A stretch of DNA of 64,000 nt from CAWFXC01 sp963819735 (lineage in GTDB: Bacteria > Actinomycetota > Acidimicrobiia > IMCC26256 > DASPTH01), in NCBI GenBank assembly GCA_963819735.1, contig CAWFXC010000004.1, positions 62,001-126,000 of the forward strand. The letters run 5' to 3'. Made by a program: the position numbers and the translations under genes. The notes beneath the pieces are model-generated. The model was not told where the DNA came from and ran no database searches. It saw only the letters and a program-made list of their open reading frames with translations. Positions within the stretch are counted from its first letter, which is position 1. Every line of letters starts with the position of its first letter. Below are positions 16,864 to 25,751 of the stretch, piece after piece.

Positions 16864-18474
16864 TCACGCGGGGCCCGCGGCCCTCCGGGCCTCGGCGGCA
16901 CGCTCGGCGGCGAGCCGCTCGAGCTCGTACGTCGTGTGGTCGACGTGCGACATCGCGGCGGCGATCGCACGGTGACCGGCTTGCTCGGCGATGAGTCGGT
17001 GCATCTCCTGGCCGATCTGACGGTACGCAGGATGACCGGCGGCGGCGGTGCGCAGTTCGAGCATGTGCGTTGCTTCGCGCGCGTTGAACTGCATCGCGAA
17101 GCGAATGCGGTACGCCAACGACACCGCGTACGGCGCCTGCTCCGGGAACGGGTCGAGCAGCGCGTCGTGCAGCGCGGCCGAGCGTCCCATCGCGTCTTCG
17201 AAGTGATCGCGTAGTCCTGCTTCTTCGATCGCTTCGGGAACTTCGTAACCGTGTCGCGTCGACAACGGTTGCCACTCGATGGTGAGCATGCGATGACGTT
17301 GCAGATCGCGGAACGCGCCGTAGTCGGCGAGGACGTCGAAGCGGTAGTCGACGCGTTCGAACGCCCGGCCCGGCTTGTGCCGACGGTTCGTGCGCTCACC
17401 GACGTAGGCCTGCATCAGCGCGACGCGCTCCCCTTCCGCGAGCGTGCGTACCTTCGCCAGCACCTGATCTTCGGGGAGATGCGTCTGCGGGTAACAGATG
17501 GCCGCGAGCAGCTTGTCCTCAGCCTCGGGATCGAAGTCGGTGAGAGTGACCGAGGGCCGGGGCTCGGCCGGCTCGTCGGCGAAGATCCGGCCCACCAGCT
17601 CCTGGGTGGAGGCCCGGGTCTCGGCCAGGTAGCCGCTCCAGGCGATCCCACGGTCTTCCCGGTCGACCCGGGTGAGGAACGACGGGATCACCTTCCGGAG
17701 CTCCTCGAGCATCAAGGCGGCGTAGCTGCGGGCCTCGGGGAGTGGGTGGGCCCGCATGCGCAGCAGCAGCGCTTCGAACGCCTGGCCGGTGCCGTAGATC
17801 CCGACGTTCGACAGCGTGGCCGCGGGCAGGATACCCCGCACCGCGTCGCACGCCTTCGCCTTGATCGTCTGCTTGTAGACGAAGTCGGAGTCGCCGGGCT
17901 CCTTGGGATAGCGCTCGCGTGCCCAATCCAGGAGATCGGGCAGCAACGCGCGGTACGTCTCGAATAGCGAATCCATGTCGGCGATGTAACGCCACGCGAG
18001 ATCGCGCGACGCGAGCACGGCCGAGTCGCGGTAGTAGCGGTAGCGACCGTCGAGCTTCGCGTCGTAGGGGATGTAGCGCGTCGACTGTTCGAGATAGCTC
18101 ATGAGCCGACCCCACTCGAGGATCTTCGTGAGCAGGTTCGACGCCTGTTCGCACGCGAGGTGCACGCCACCGAGTTGCGCGACGGAGTCGTCGCCGTACT
18201 CGAGGAACACCCGGTCGTAGAGCTCCTCGGCGCGCCGCAGGCCGATCGTCGCGTCGACGGTGAGGTCACCGGTGAGGTCGAGGTCGGCGACGAACTCGTC
18301 GAGGAAGAGGCGACGGAGGCTCTTGTGGGTGCGCGAGTAGCGCGCGAACAACGCGCCCTTCACGACCTCGGGGAGGTTGACGAGCGCGAACACGGGCCGG
18401 TCGAGGTTCGTGAAGTACGGGCGGAGGATGGCCGCCTCGTCGTCGGTGAAGTTCTCGGCGGGGTACACGCCCAC
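16864..18474 (-). CDS. Tandem ThyX-like protein (FAD-dependent thymidylate synthase family)
   Basis: 536 residues, about twice a normal ThyX. Both halves are ThyX-like: residues 119-137 read LEWGRLMSYLEQSTRYIPY, related to the ThyX motif but without the RHR, while 391-413 contain RHRMLTIEWQPLSTRHGY, which keeps RHR-x7-S-x-R. Each half also has an R..LP/N-rich helix followed by an E.R.YA type segment (RGILPAATLSNVGIYGTG; MQFNAREATHMLELR). Normal ThyX makes dTMP with FAD and methylene-THF; here the two active-site elements may be split between pseudo-repeats, so activity and substrate are uncertain. GTG 18474 has GGAGG 8 nt upstream and TACCAT as a -10. Confidence 0.75.
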   Translation of the reverse strand: MGVYPAENFTDDEAAILRPYFTNLDRPVFALVNLPEVVKGALFARYSRTHKSLRRLFLDEFVADLDLTGDLTVDATIGLRRAEELYDRVFLEYGDDSVAQLGGVHLACEQASNLLTKILEWGRLMSYLEQSTRYIPYDAKLDGRYRYYRDSAVLASRDLAWRYIADMDSLFETYRALLPDLLDWARERYPKEPGDSDFVYKQTIKAKACDAVRGILPAATLSNVGIYGTGQAFEALLLRMRAHPLPEARSYAALMLEELRKVIPSFLTRVDREDRGIAWSGYLAETRASTQELVGRIFADEPAEPRPSVTLTDFDPEAEDKLLAAICYPQTHLPEDQVLAKVRTLAEGERVALMQAYVGERTNRRHKPGRAFERVDYRFDVLADYGAFRDLQRHRMLTIEWQPLSTRHGYEVPEAIEEAGLRDHFEDAMGRSAALHDALLDPFPEQAPYAVSLAYRIRFAMQFNAREATHMLELRTAAAGHPAYRQIGQEMHRLIAEQAGHRAIAAAMSHVDHTTYELERLAAERAAEARRAAGPA

Positions 18475-18512
18475 AGTGTTGCCTCCGTGGCCCAGGGCTG
18501 GGCGATGGTATC

Positions 18513-18545
18513 GGCGGGGTCCCCGATCCAGGGGGACACCCCGCC
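18513..18545 (-). terminator. Strong hairpin between the DAGK-like and ThyX-like genes
   Basis: GGCGGG(G)-TCCCC and GGGGA-ACCCCGCC arms pair over about 12 bp around CGATCCAG; it lies just after the DAGK-like stop (18556). No U-tract. Confidence 0.45.
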
Positions 18546-18555
18546 CCGAACCGGG

Positions 18556-19233
18556 TCAGATCAGCAGCGAGAAGGCCTCCGGGACGACGTCGATCCGCAC
18601 CTCCAGCGTGGGGGTGACCCCGACACCGTCGACCTCGACCGCGAGCAGCCCCCGATCGGCCCGGATCACGACCTGACGGCCCACGACCTGGCTGACGCCC
18701 GGGTGGGGCAGGTGCGTGCCCAGGGGCAGCCGGCGGCGCATGGCGGTGCGCTCCGAGCGGGCCGGCGTGTACAGCTGCACCTCGGCCTTCCCGTCGCCGG
18801 GATGGCCGCGAGGGACGACGTTGGCGCCCCGGAGGAACTGGCCACTGGCCACGATGGCGGAGACGGCCCGCCCGCTGTGCACGAGCCGGCCGTCGACGCT
18901 GACCTGCGAGAGGAACGTGCGCGACCACCAGCGCATGTGATCGGGGGCCACGCCGACGACCACCATGTTGACGGCGAAGAGCTCGCGGCCGTCGGCGACC
19001 ACGCGGAGTGCGTCGATCGGGAGCTCGAGCTCGCGCGTTCCGCCGGGCTCGGGCTCGGTGTCGGAGATCGCGACCGCCCGGGCCAGATCGGACCCGGCGC
19101 TGGGCGCGAACGCCACCCGGGCGCCCGGGTGCTCGCGCACCGCGGCGGCGAGCGTCGCGTCGTCGCCGGTGACGGTCCACTCCGCCGGACCCGACGCGGG
19201 CCGCTCCCACGGCTTCCCCTTCTCGACCGTCAC
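18556..19233 (-). CDS. Short diacylglycerol kinase-like protein
   Basis: 225 residues. VAFAPSAGSDLARAVAI resembles the GTGNDLA loop of diacylglycerol/sphingosine kinases and is followed by a C-terminal beta-sandwich-like region (VDGRLVHSGRAVSAIVASGQ, GVTPTLEVRIDVVPEAFSLL) as in that family. The upstream catalytic motif GGDGT is represented only by VTGDDATL, and the N-terminal nucleotide-binding half is almost missing, so kinase activity is doubtful. GTG 19233 was taken; no strong ribosome site. Located after helY with a 25-bp gap. Could be a lipid-binding remnant. Confidence 0.6.
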   Translation of the reverse strand: MTVEKGKPWERPASGPAEWTVTGDDATLAAAVREHPGARVAFAPSAGSDLARAVAISDTEPEPGGTRELELPIDALRVVADGRELFAVNMVVVGVAPDHMRWWSRTFLSQVSVDGRLVHSGRAVSAIVASGQFLRGANVVPRGHPGDGKAEVQLYTPARSERTAMRRRLPLGTHLPHPGVSQVVGRQVVIRADRGLLAVEVDGVGVTPTLEVRIDVVPEAFSLLI

Positions 19234-19258
19234 GCGCCGACCATCATTCGTTTGACCA

Positions 19259-21907
19259 TCACGCGCCGGGGACGCCGGACGCCGCGATCACCCCGCGGTG
19301 ACACGCGTCGGCCGCGTCGCGTGCCTTGGCCCGGGTCTCCGGCGCCGACGCGACGTCGCCGACCTGGCGAAGGAGGTCGATGCACTGCTTCACGTGACGC
19401 ACGAAGTCGCCGCCGGTCATCTCGTCGTCGTCGAGCACGTCGGCGAGCGAATCGCCCGCGGCCCAGTCGTAGATGTACGGCGTGAAGCCCGGATCGGCGA
19501 CGCGGGTCTCGGGGAGACCGGCGTCGTCCTCGTTGGCGCGCAGGTCGTTGGAGATGCGTTCCACCGCGCGGGCGCGCTGCGCGACGGTCTTGGTGGGCCA
19601 ACGCGCCGGCGGCATCGGGTGTTGGCCGTCGGGGCCCCGTCGTTCGTAGGTGAAGCACGAGAGCACCGCGGCCAGCTCGGGCGGGCGCAGGCCGTCGAGC
19701 AGTCCCTCACGCAGCGCCTCGGCGAGGAGGAGATCGGTCTCGGTGTAGAGGCGGGCCAACCCCTCCCCGGCTTCCGTGAGCGCCCAGCCGTCGACGTAGC
19801 CCCAGGCCTCGAGCACGCGGAGCACGCGGTCGAACTGGCGGGCCAGGCTCTCACTCCGGCCCCGGACCCGTCGCTCGGTGCGATGCATGTCGCGCTCGAG
19901 CCGCTCGATCGCTGCGCCGGCCCGCAGCTTCGCCTCGCGTGCGGGATCGTCGGTGAGCGGATGTGCGGCCAGCGCCGCTTCCAGCTCGTGACGACGGCGT
20001 TCCTCGCGGCGCGAGCCCCCGCCGTCGTCGTGCAACCGCGCCTTGCGGAGGCGGTCGGCGGCCTGCTTTCGGAACGACGGGTTGCGCGGCGCGAACGGCG
20101 TGGGCAGGTCGATGGTCGCGGCGCGGCGGGGTGGGCCGTCGAAGTCGTCGGGGCCGAGCCGTACGACGTCGCGCCCCGGTGTGAGCGCCACGAGCCGGCT
20201 CCCGCCGCCGCGCCGGTGTTCGTGACTGAGGATCACGACCCGCCCACCGCGCCGGCGCACGACCGCGACGTCGCCGGGGCGAAGTGCCTCCATCGCCTCC
20301 GCTATGCGACGGCTCCCACCGCGGTTGCGGCGCAACGTGTCGAGCTCGGCGGCGAGGCTGCGATATTCCTGCAGCGAGTCGAGATCGGCGCCCGCGAGGT
20401 CGCGGTGGCGGGCGAGGTTCTGACGGTTGCGATCGAGTTGGCGCTCGAGCGACACGACGTCGCGGTCGGCGTGGAACTGCGCGAACGACAGGTTCAAGAG
20501 GTGGTGGGCCTCGAACTTGGTGTAGCGGCGCACGAGGTTGGCGGCCATGTTGTACGTCGGCCGGAACGACGACGTGAGCGCGTCGCTGCGGCGTGAAGCC
20601 AACGACGCGACCTGATCGAACGGCACGAACGGGCTCCAGCACACGATCGCGTAGCCCCGCTCGTCGATCCCGCGGCGACCGGCGCGTCCGGTGAGCTGGG
20701 TGTACTCCCCCGGCGTGAGGAACTCGTGGCGTTCGCCGGTGAACTTCGACAGCTTCTCGATGACAACGGACCGCGCCGGCATGTTGATGCCGAGCGCGAG
20801 CGTCTCGGTCGCGAACACGACCTTGGCCAGCCCCGCCGAGAACGCGGCCTCGACCGCTTCCTTCATCGGGGGGACCATTCCCGCGTGGTGGGCGGCGAAG
20901 CCCGCTTCCATCCCTGCCAACCACTCGCCGTAGCGGAGCACCTCGAGGTCGGCGTCGGCGAGGCTGCTCGTCTTGGCCTCGGCGATGGCGCGGATCTGCG
21001 CCCGCTCCCCCGGCTCGGTGAGCCGCAGGCCCGCGGCCAGGCACTGTTGCACCGCCTGATCGCAGCCCTTGCGGCTGAACACGAACGCGATCGCCGGCAG
21101 CATCGATTCGGCGGCCAGGAGCTCGGCGGTCTCGACCCGGCTGGGCGTGCGCAGGCGGGTGCGGGGGCGCCCGCGCCACCCGGGGTCGCGGGCGTTGCGG
21201 GCGTCGAGCCGCGCCGCGTCGGGATTGGGCCGCAGATCGCCGTCGGGCCCGGGGACGAACGTCGGCAGCAAGTGGAGGAGGTCACTGCCGCGCTCCCCCA
21301 CGAGGTACCGGTTCTCCAGGGTGACCGGGCGGTGCTCCTCGATCACCGCGGCGGTGGCGCCGCGCACGGTCTCGATCCACGCCGCGACCTCTTCGGCGTT
21401 CGACACCGTGGCCGAGAGGCACACGAGGTTCACATCGGGTGCCAGGTGGACGATGACCTCCTCCCACACCGGACCGCGGTACCGGTCCTGGAGGTAGTGG
21501 ACTTCGTCGAGCACCACGTACTGCAGACCGTCGAGGGTCGGTGACGCGGCGTAGATCATGTTGCGCAGCACCTCGGTGGTCATCACCACGATCGGTGCTT
21601 CGCCGTTGACCGAGTTGTCGCCGGTGAGCAGGCCGACGTTGTCGGCGCCGTGCTCGCGGACGAGGTCGCCGTACTTCTGGTTCGACAACGCCTTCAGCGG
21701 TGTCGTGTAGAAGGTCTTGGTGCCGAGGGCCCGCGACCGGGCCACTGCGTACTCGGCCACGACGGTCTTGCCCGACCCGGTGGGCGCGGCCACGAGCACG
21801 CTCTGACCCGCGTCGAGCGCGTCGAGTGCCCGCAGCTGGAACGGGTCGAGCGGGAAGCCCCGTTCGGCCTCGAACGTCGCGCGCAGTGCGGCAGTCGAGG
21901 CGGTCAC
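19259..21907 (-). CDS. helY: Superfamily 2 RNA/DNA helicase, HelY (Ski2/Mtr4-like)
   Basis: 882 residues. Walker A APTGSGKT (41-48, Lys47), DEVH (134-137), SAT (165-167), a helicase C domain with FATETLALGINMPARSVVIE and QLTGRAGRRGIDERGYAI, and a C-terminal region typical of Ski2-like helicases (DSHCT). In actinobacteria HelY lies beside tatC/tatA, as here (Rv2092c position). Its cellular substrate, probably structured RNA, is not established. GTG start at 21907. The end overlaps no gene; the DAGK-like gene follows. Confidence 0.93.
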   Translation of the reverse strand: MTASTAALRATFEAERGFPLDPFQLRALDALDAGQSVLVAAPTGSGKTVVAEYAVARSRALGTKTFYTTPLKALSNQKYGDLVREHGADNVGLLTGDNSVNGEAPIVVMTTEVLRNMIYAASPTLDGLQYVVLDEVHYLQDRYRGPVWEEVIVHLAPDVNLVCLSATVSNAEEVAAWIETVRGATAAVIEEHRPVTLENRYLVGERGSDLLHLLPTFVPGPDGDLRPNPDAARLDARNARDPGWRGRPRTRLRTPSRVETAELLAAESMLPAIAFVFSRKGCDQAVQQCLAAGLRLTEPGERAQIRAIAEAKTSSLADADLEVLRYGEWLAGMEAGFAAHHAGMVPPMKEAVEAAFSAGLAKVVFATETLALGINMPARSVVIEKLSKFTGERHEFLTPGEYTQLTGRAGRRGIDERGYAIVCWSPFVPFDQVASLASRRSDALTSSFRPTYNMAANLVRRYTKFEAHHLLNLSFAQFHADRDVVSLERQLDRNRQNLARHRDLAGADLDSLQEYRSLAAELDTLRRNRGGSRRIAEAMEALRPGDVAVVRRRGGRVVILSHEHRRGGGSRLVALTPGRDVVRLGPDDFDGPPRRAATIDLPTPFAPRNPSFRKQAADRLRKARLHDDGGGSRREERRRHELEAALAAHPLTDDPAREAKLRAGAAIERLERDMHRTERRVRGRSESLARQFDRVLRVLEAWGYVDGWALTEAGEGLARLYTETDLLLAEALREGLLDGLRPPELAAVLSCFTYERRGPDGQHPMPPARWPTKTVAQRARAVERISNDLRANEDDAGLPETRVADPGFTPYIYDWAAGDSLADVLDDDEMTGGDFVRHVKQCIDLLRQVGDVASAPETRAKARDAADACHRGVIAASGVPGA

Positions 21908-21923
21908 GCGGCGACCGGCCCGA

Positions 21924-22214
21924 TCAGGGCGTCGACGTCGAGGCGGGAGCCGTCGTCGCCGGCGCGGTCGTCGGGGGTGTGGTGGTCGCCGGTGCCGTAG
22001 TGGCCGGCGTGGTCGTCGCGCCGCCGGGCACGGTGGTGACCGCGGCCGGTGTGGTGGTGACCGTGGTCGAGCTCGACCCCGAGTCGCGGTTCGGGCGCAG
22101 GAACCACAGCAGCGCGACGGTGACGAGGATCACGCCGAGCGCGGCCAACGTGGCGATGACGACCTCGCGCCGGTCGCGGGGTGGCTTCCAGTCGCCTCGG
22201 CGTTTCGGGCTCAT
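21924..22214 (-). CDS. Small membrane protein with Thr/Pro-rich tail
   Basis: 96 residues: basic N-terminus (SPKRRGDWKPPRDRREV), one transmembrane helix (VIATLAALGVILVTVALLWF) and a low-complexity tail of Thr, Ala and Pro. The start codon overlaps the tatC stop (ATGA), so it is coupled to tatC; it ends just before helY. Topology suggests an extracytoplasmic or wall-spanning tail. No family recognised. Confidence 0.7.
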   Translation of the reverse strand: MSPKRRGDWKPPRDRREVVIATLAALGVILVTVALLWFLRPNRDSGSSSTTVTTTPAAVTTVPGGATTTPATTAPATTTPPTTAPATTAPASTSTP

Positions 22215-22951
22215 CGCTTCATGATCCTTCCGATGATGATGGAACCCTCGTAGAAGATGTACATGGGTATCGCCATCGCGAACAGAGAGTAGGGATCCTG
22301 GCTCGGCGTGATGACGGCGGCGAACGTGACGATCACCACGATCGCGTATCGCCGCCAGTGCCGCAGCTGCGCGGTGGTGATCACGTGCGCGATCAGCAGG
22401 AACACGAGGATCACCGGGAACTCGAACGAGAGGCCGAACGCCAGGATCATCAACGCGACGAGCGAGATGTACTTGTCGGCGGTGAGCAACGGCTGGAGGT
22501 CGGAGCCGCCGATGGCGAGGAGGAACTTGAGCGCGGGCTCCAGGGTGAGCAGCGCGACGACCGCGCCCATCGCGAACAACACGATCGACGAGAGGATGAA
22601 CGGAACCGCGTACTTCTTCTCGGTGGGGCTCAGCCCCGGCGTGATGAAGCGCCAGAGCTGCCACAGCCAGACGGGGAGGGCCAGGATGATGCCCCCGTAG
22701 GTCGCGATCTTGAGCCGGGTGGCGAAGGCGTCGAGGGGGCCGGTGAAGATGAACTTCTGGGGCGTTCCCTTGGGCGCCGAATCGTTGTAGAAGCGGATCA
22801 GCCAGCTGATGATCTCCGGGGCGAAGATGAACGCGATCGTGCCCGCCACCAGGACGGCGACGATCGAGATGACCAGGCGGCGACGCAGTTCACCCAGGTG
22901 CTCGACGACCGTCATCCGGCCGTCGGGATTGCTTCGCTTTCGAATGGGCAC
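22211..22951 (-). CDS. tatC: Sec-independent protein translocase TatC
   Basis: Six-helix receptor of the twin-arginine pathway. The cytoplasmic N-terminus MTVVEHLGELRRRL and the first periplasmic loop FTGPLDAFATRLKIATYGG are family signatures, as is ITPSQDPYSLFAMAIPMYIF near the end. 246 residues. GTG 22951 is the first start in frame; ATG 12 codons later (MTVVEHL) is possible. It follows tatA by 8 nt. Confidence 0.95.
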   Translation of the reverse strand: MPIRKRSNPDGRMTVVEHLGELRRRLVISIVAVLVAGTIAFIFAPEIISWLIRFYNDSAPKGTPQKFIFTGPLDAFATRLKIATYGGIILALPVWLWQLWRFITPGLSPTEKKYAVPFILSSIVLFAMGAVVALLTLEPALKFLLAIGGSDLQPLLTADKYISLVALMILAFGLSFEFPVILVFLLIAHVITTAQLRHWRRYAIVVIVTFAAVITPSQDPYSLFAMAIPMYIFYEGSIIIGRIMKR

Positions 22952-22959
22952 GGGGCGGA

Positions 22960-23439
22960 TCAGGCAGGCTCAGCCGGGGTGCCGGAGTCGGCGGTGCCGG
23001 GGTTGGGGGAAGTGCCGTTGCCGCTGCCGTTGGCGTTCATCGCGTCGGTCGGAGGAGGAGGATCGGCGGGCGTGAGATCCGGCGGGGGCGCGAGATCCGG
23101 CGGGGGCGGGCTCAGCGGCTGAGGTTCGATCGGGTCCGAGTTCATCGCCTCGGGGCTGACCGGATCGGGAGAAGGCGGCAGCGCGGCGTCCGGTGCCACG
23201 GCATCGTCCTTCGGCGGGAACATGGGCAGCGGATCCGATCCGGGAGACTCGGTGGCCGACGGCGCGTCGAACTCGGCGACGACGTCGCGCAGCTCGCTGC
23301 GGAGGTGCTGCTGGACGCGCTTGAACTCGCGCATGCCCTTGCCGACCTGGCGGGCGATCTCGGGCATCTTTTCGGGGCCGAAGACGAGCAACGCAATCAC
23401 GAGGATCACGAGGATCTCGGCCGGGCCGAGCGAGGGCAT
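22960..23439 (-). CDS. tatA: Twin-arginine translocase subunit TatA/TatB
   Basis: Single N-terminal transmembrane helix with the FGPEKMPEIARQVGKGMREF amphipathic helix of TatA/B. The length (159 residues) and long Pro-rich acidic tail are more TatB-like, while position next to tatC matches actinobacterial tatA. The protein forms the Tat pore in the cytoplasmic membrane. The start at ATG 23439 gives a normal N-terminus (MPSLGPAEILVILVIALLVF). No other TatA is in the window. Confidence 0.9.
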   Translation of the reverse strand: MPSLGPAEILVILVIALLVFGPEKMPEIARQVGKGMREFKRVQQHLRSELRDVVAEFDAPSATESPGSDPLPMFPPKDDAVAPDAALPPSPDPVSPEAMNSDPIEPQPLSPPPPDLAPPPDLTPADPPPPTDAMNANGSGNGTSPNPGTADSGTPAEPA

Positions 23440-23475
23440 CGGGGTTCCTTTCCGCCGGGCTGACCCGACGCCAGC

Positions 23476-23730
23476 CTAACCCCGCGACTGCTGCTCCCCG
23501 GCGCGCTGATCGATCGGTTCGCCCGGCCGGCCCGCAGGCGGCCGGTCGACGTGACGGCGCGTGGTGCGGGTGTCGGTGTGGACCCCGGCGACCTGACGCG
23601 AGATGGCGGCCCGGAACTCGGTGAACTCCCGCACGGAGGGTTCGACGTCGTCGCCGTGGCGGCGGGAGGCTACGACTGCTGCCACTGCCCCCAAGCCCAG
23701 CACTACCACGACCACCCAGACGGCCATCAT
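23476..23730 (-). CDS. Small single-span membrane protein
   Basis: 84 residues: an N-terminal transmembrane helix (VWVVVVVLGLGAVAAVVA) followed by a charged, Arg-rich cytoplasmic tail (VREFTEFRAAISRQVAGVHT). It precedes tatA by 36 nt in the same direction. No family recognised; start ATG 23730 or 23727. Confidence 0.6.
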   Translation of the reverse strand: MMAVWVVVVVLGLGAVAAVVASRRHGDDVEPSVREFTEFRAAISRQVAGVHTDTRTTRRHVDRPPAGRPGEPIDQRAGEQQSRG

Positions 23731-23739
23731 GGCGGAATG

Positions 23740-24084
23740 CTACTCGGAGGCCGTGCTGCGTACCAAGGCCACCAGTTGCTGGAACCAGGTCTCGTCCTCG
23801 AGGAGGACGTGGAGATCGAGCAGGTCGTCGGGAGTGAGCGGCGGGCCGACGCGGGTCTCGGCGAGCTCGGCGGGCCAGCTCCACAGCTCGTGGGGCGCGC
23901 CGGCGGACACGAGCAGGTCGATGATGCGAGGGCTCGCGGGACGGTTCACCATCTCCGCGCAGCCGGGGCACCGAAAACGGTAGGCGCCCGGCGTCGTGTC
24001 GTCACTGCAAACTCGCACCGTGAGATCGTTGATCTGCAACTGAACATCCCCGCACGCAGGGCATTGGGCTCTGACTGTTGTCAT
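23740..24084 (-). CDS. Zinc-ribbon hypothetical protein
   Basis: 114 residues with a double CxxC ribbon (AQCPACGDVQ and FRCPGCAEMV) followed by an alpha-helical part (PRIIDLLVSAGAPHELWSWP...LHVLLEDETWFQQLVALV). ATG 24084 is preceded by GGAGGAGG, which decides the start over longer frames. It is the first gene of the minus-strand run to tatA/tatC and is divergent from the phosphodiesterase. Function unknown. Confidence 0.72.
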   Translation of the reverse strand: MTTVRAQCPACGDVQLQINDLTVRVCSDDTTPGAYRFRCPGCAEMVNRPASPRIIDLLVSAGAPHELWSWPAELAETRVGPPLTPDDLLDLHVLLEDETWFQQLVALVRSTASE

Positions 24085-24180
24085 GCCGGACCCTCCTCCC
24101 AGAAGCTTCGTGGCCCGCTGTCCATGGCATCGGCATGACCGCCAGAGCACTTGAGACAACGCCACGGGCAGTGGCATCGG

Positions 24181-24187
24181 TAACAAT
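24181..24187 (+). promoter_or_regulatory. Probable -10 (TAACAAT) of the phosphodiesterase gene
   Basis: TAACAAT ends 6 nt before GTG 24194, and a GCCAC-GGGCA-GTGGC inverted repeat lies directly upstream. Leaderless layout; tentative. Confidence 0.4.
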
Positions 24188-24193
24188 CAGGCA

Positions 24194-24883
24194 GTGACTC
24201 CCCCGCTCACGTTCGCCCACCGGGGCGCCAGCGCCGACGAGCCCGAGAACACCCTTCCGGCCTTCCGCGTCGCGTTGCAGCTGGGCGCACGCGGGTTGGA
24301 GTCCGACGCCCGGTTGTCGGGTGATGGCGAGGTCGTCCTCGTCCACGGCGCTGTCGCCCACCAGGGTTGGCGTCGGCGCCGGGTCGCCCAGTCCACCGCC
24401 GCCGACCTCGCGGTGCTCGACGTGCCGCGGTTGGCCGATCTCTACGCGGAGCTCGGGACCGACTTCGAGCTCTCACTCGACATCTACGACCCCGCGGCCG
24501 GCACGGCCCTGGTCGAGGTGGCGGCCGCGGCGGGAGCCGTCGATCGCCTCTGGCTCTGCTCGTCGAAGCTCCCGCTCCTGGAGAAGCTCGGGCAGCTCGC
24601 CCCTGCGGCGCACCTCGTGCACTCCATCCGGCGCCGCAACGTCGACGTCCCGCTCGAACGTCACGCGGCGCATGTCGCCGAGCTCGGGATCGACGTCGTC
24701 AACATGCACCGCTCGGACTGGACCGCGGGGCTGGTCGGCCTCTTCCACCGGTTCGACGTGCTCGCGTTCGCGTGGGACGCCCAGGAGGTGCGCCACCTGC
24801 GCGCCATGCTCGCGATGGGCGTCGACGGCCTCTACTCCGACCACGTCGCGCGCATGGTCGCCGTTGTAGGAGAGTGGAGTTGA
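24194..24883 (+). CDS. Glycerophosphodiester phosphodiesterase family protein
   Basis: GDPD TIM-barrel fold: FAHRGASADEPENTLPAFR matches the HRG...PENT catalytic motif; GLESDARLSGDGEVVLVHG retains E-x-D and the general acid His but has HG where HD is usual; LYSDHVARM closes the barrel. 229 residues, cytoplasmic. Family members hydrolyse glycerophosphodiesters to glycerol-3-phosphate. The changed HD and missing KxE motif suggest altered substrate. Its stop and that of lepB are convergent, 1 nt apart. Confidence 0.82.
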   Translation: MTPPLTFAHRGASADEPENTLPAFRVALQLGARGLESDARLSGDGEVVLVHGAVAHQGWRRRRVAQSTAADLAVLDVPRLADLYAELGTDFELSLDIYDPAAGTALVEVAAAAGAVDRLWLCSSKLPLLEKLGQLAPAAHLVHSIRRRNVDVPLERHAAHVAELGIDVVNMHRSDWTAGLVGLFHRFDVLAFAWDAQEVRHLRAMLAMGVDGLYSDHVARMVAVVGEWS

Positions 24884-24884
24884 G

Positions 24885-25691
24885 CTAGAGGAAGCCGAGG
24901 CGGTTGGGGGGCCAGATCCGCACGAAGACGCGGCCCACGATGCTCGATTCCTTGACCGGTCCGTTGGCGCGCGCGTCCTGCGAGTTCCCGCGGTTGTCGC
25001 CCATCACGAACACCTTGCCCGGCGGCACCTTGCACGTTCCCGGTGCACTCGACTTGTCGCACACCAACACCGACTTGCCGTCGGCCGCGGTGATCGACGG
25101 CAGCGTGCTGGGCCACGGGCTCGCGGGCTCGACCGACTTCGGCAGGTACTTCTCGTCGAGCAGCTTGCCGTCGATGCAGATCTGTTGGTTGCCGCACTCG
25201 CTGACCGTCTCCCCCGGCAGGGCGATCACCCGTTTGACGAGGTCGTCGATGCCGGCGCGGTGCCACTCCGTGTTGGGCCCGGCGGCGAACACGACGATGT
25301 CGCCGCGGTGGATGTCGTGCAGGTCGTAGCTGAGCTTGTTGACGAGCACGCGGTCGCCGATCATGAGCGTGGGCTCCATCGACGCCGACGGGATGAAGAA
25401 CGCCTGGAACAGGAACGTCTTGATCACGATCGCGATGACGATCGCGACGACGATCAGGACCGCCCACTCCATGACCGCACGCTTCGTGCCGCGCTTGGCG
25501 GATCGGTCGCGACGACTAGTGGGCTCGCTGCTGTTCCCCTGCCCGTCGTCGCCCGTCCCGTCGCCACCTCCGGTGCCGTTGCCGGCTCCGGGCGGGGCGG
25601 CACCCGGCGGGGTGACGAGCGTGGGCGCGTCGGTACCGGTAGCGCTCGGCGTACCGACGGCGACGGGAATGTTGGTGTCGGCTTCGGTCAC
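24885..25691 (-). CDS. lepB: Signal peptidase I
   Basis: Membrane-bound serine-lysine peptidase that removes Sec and Tat signal peptides. The N-terminal 70 residues are a Gly/Pro-rich cytoplasmic region, followed by one transmembrane helix (AVLIVVAIVIAIVIKTFLF), catalytic Ser104 in PSASMEPTL, Lys153 in LVKRVIALPGE, and the box MGDNRGNSQDARANGPV. 268 residues. Near tatA/tatC in this genome, consistent with export, though the two are not in one operon. GTG 25691 start. Confidence 0.95.
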   Translation of the reverse strand: MTEADTNIPVAVGTPSATGTDAPTLVTPPGAAPPGAGNGTGGGDGTGDDGQGNSSEPTSRRDRSAKRGTKRAVMEWAVLIVVAIVIAIVIKTFLFQAFFIPSASMEPTLMIGDRVLVNKLSYDLHDIHRGDIVVFAAGPNTEWHRAGIDDLVKRVIALPGETVSECGNQQICIDGKLLDEKYLPKSVEPASPWPSTLPSITAADGKSVLVCDKSSAPGTCKVPPGKVFVMGDNRGNSQDARANGPVKESSIVGRVFVRIWPPNRLGFL

Positions 25692-25751
25692 CCTGGCTGC
25701 TCCACTGCTCCATCCTCGCAGATGGCGGGGGTGGATTCCGACGCGGGCGTC

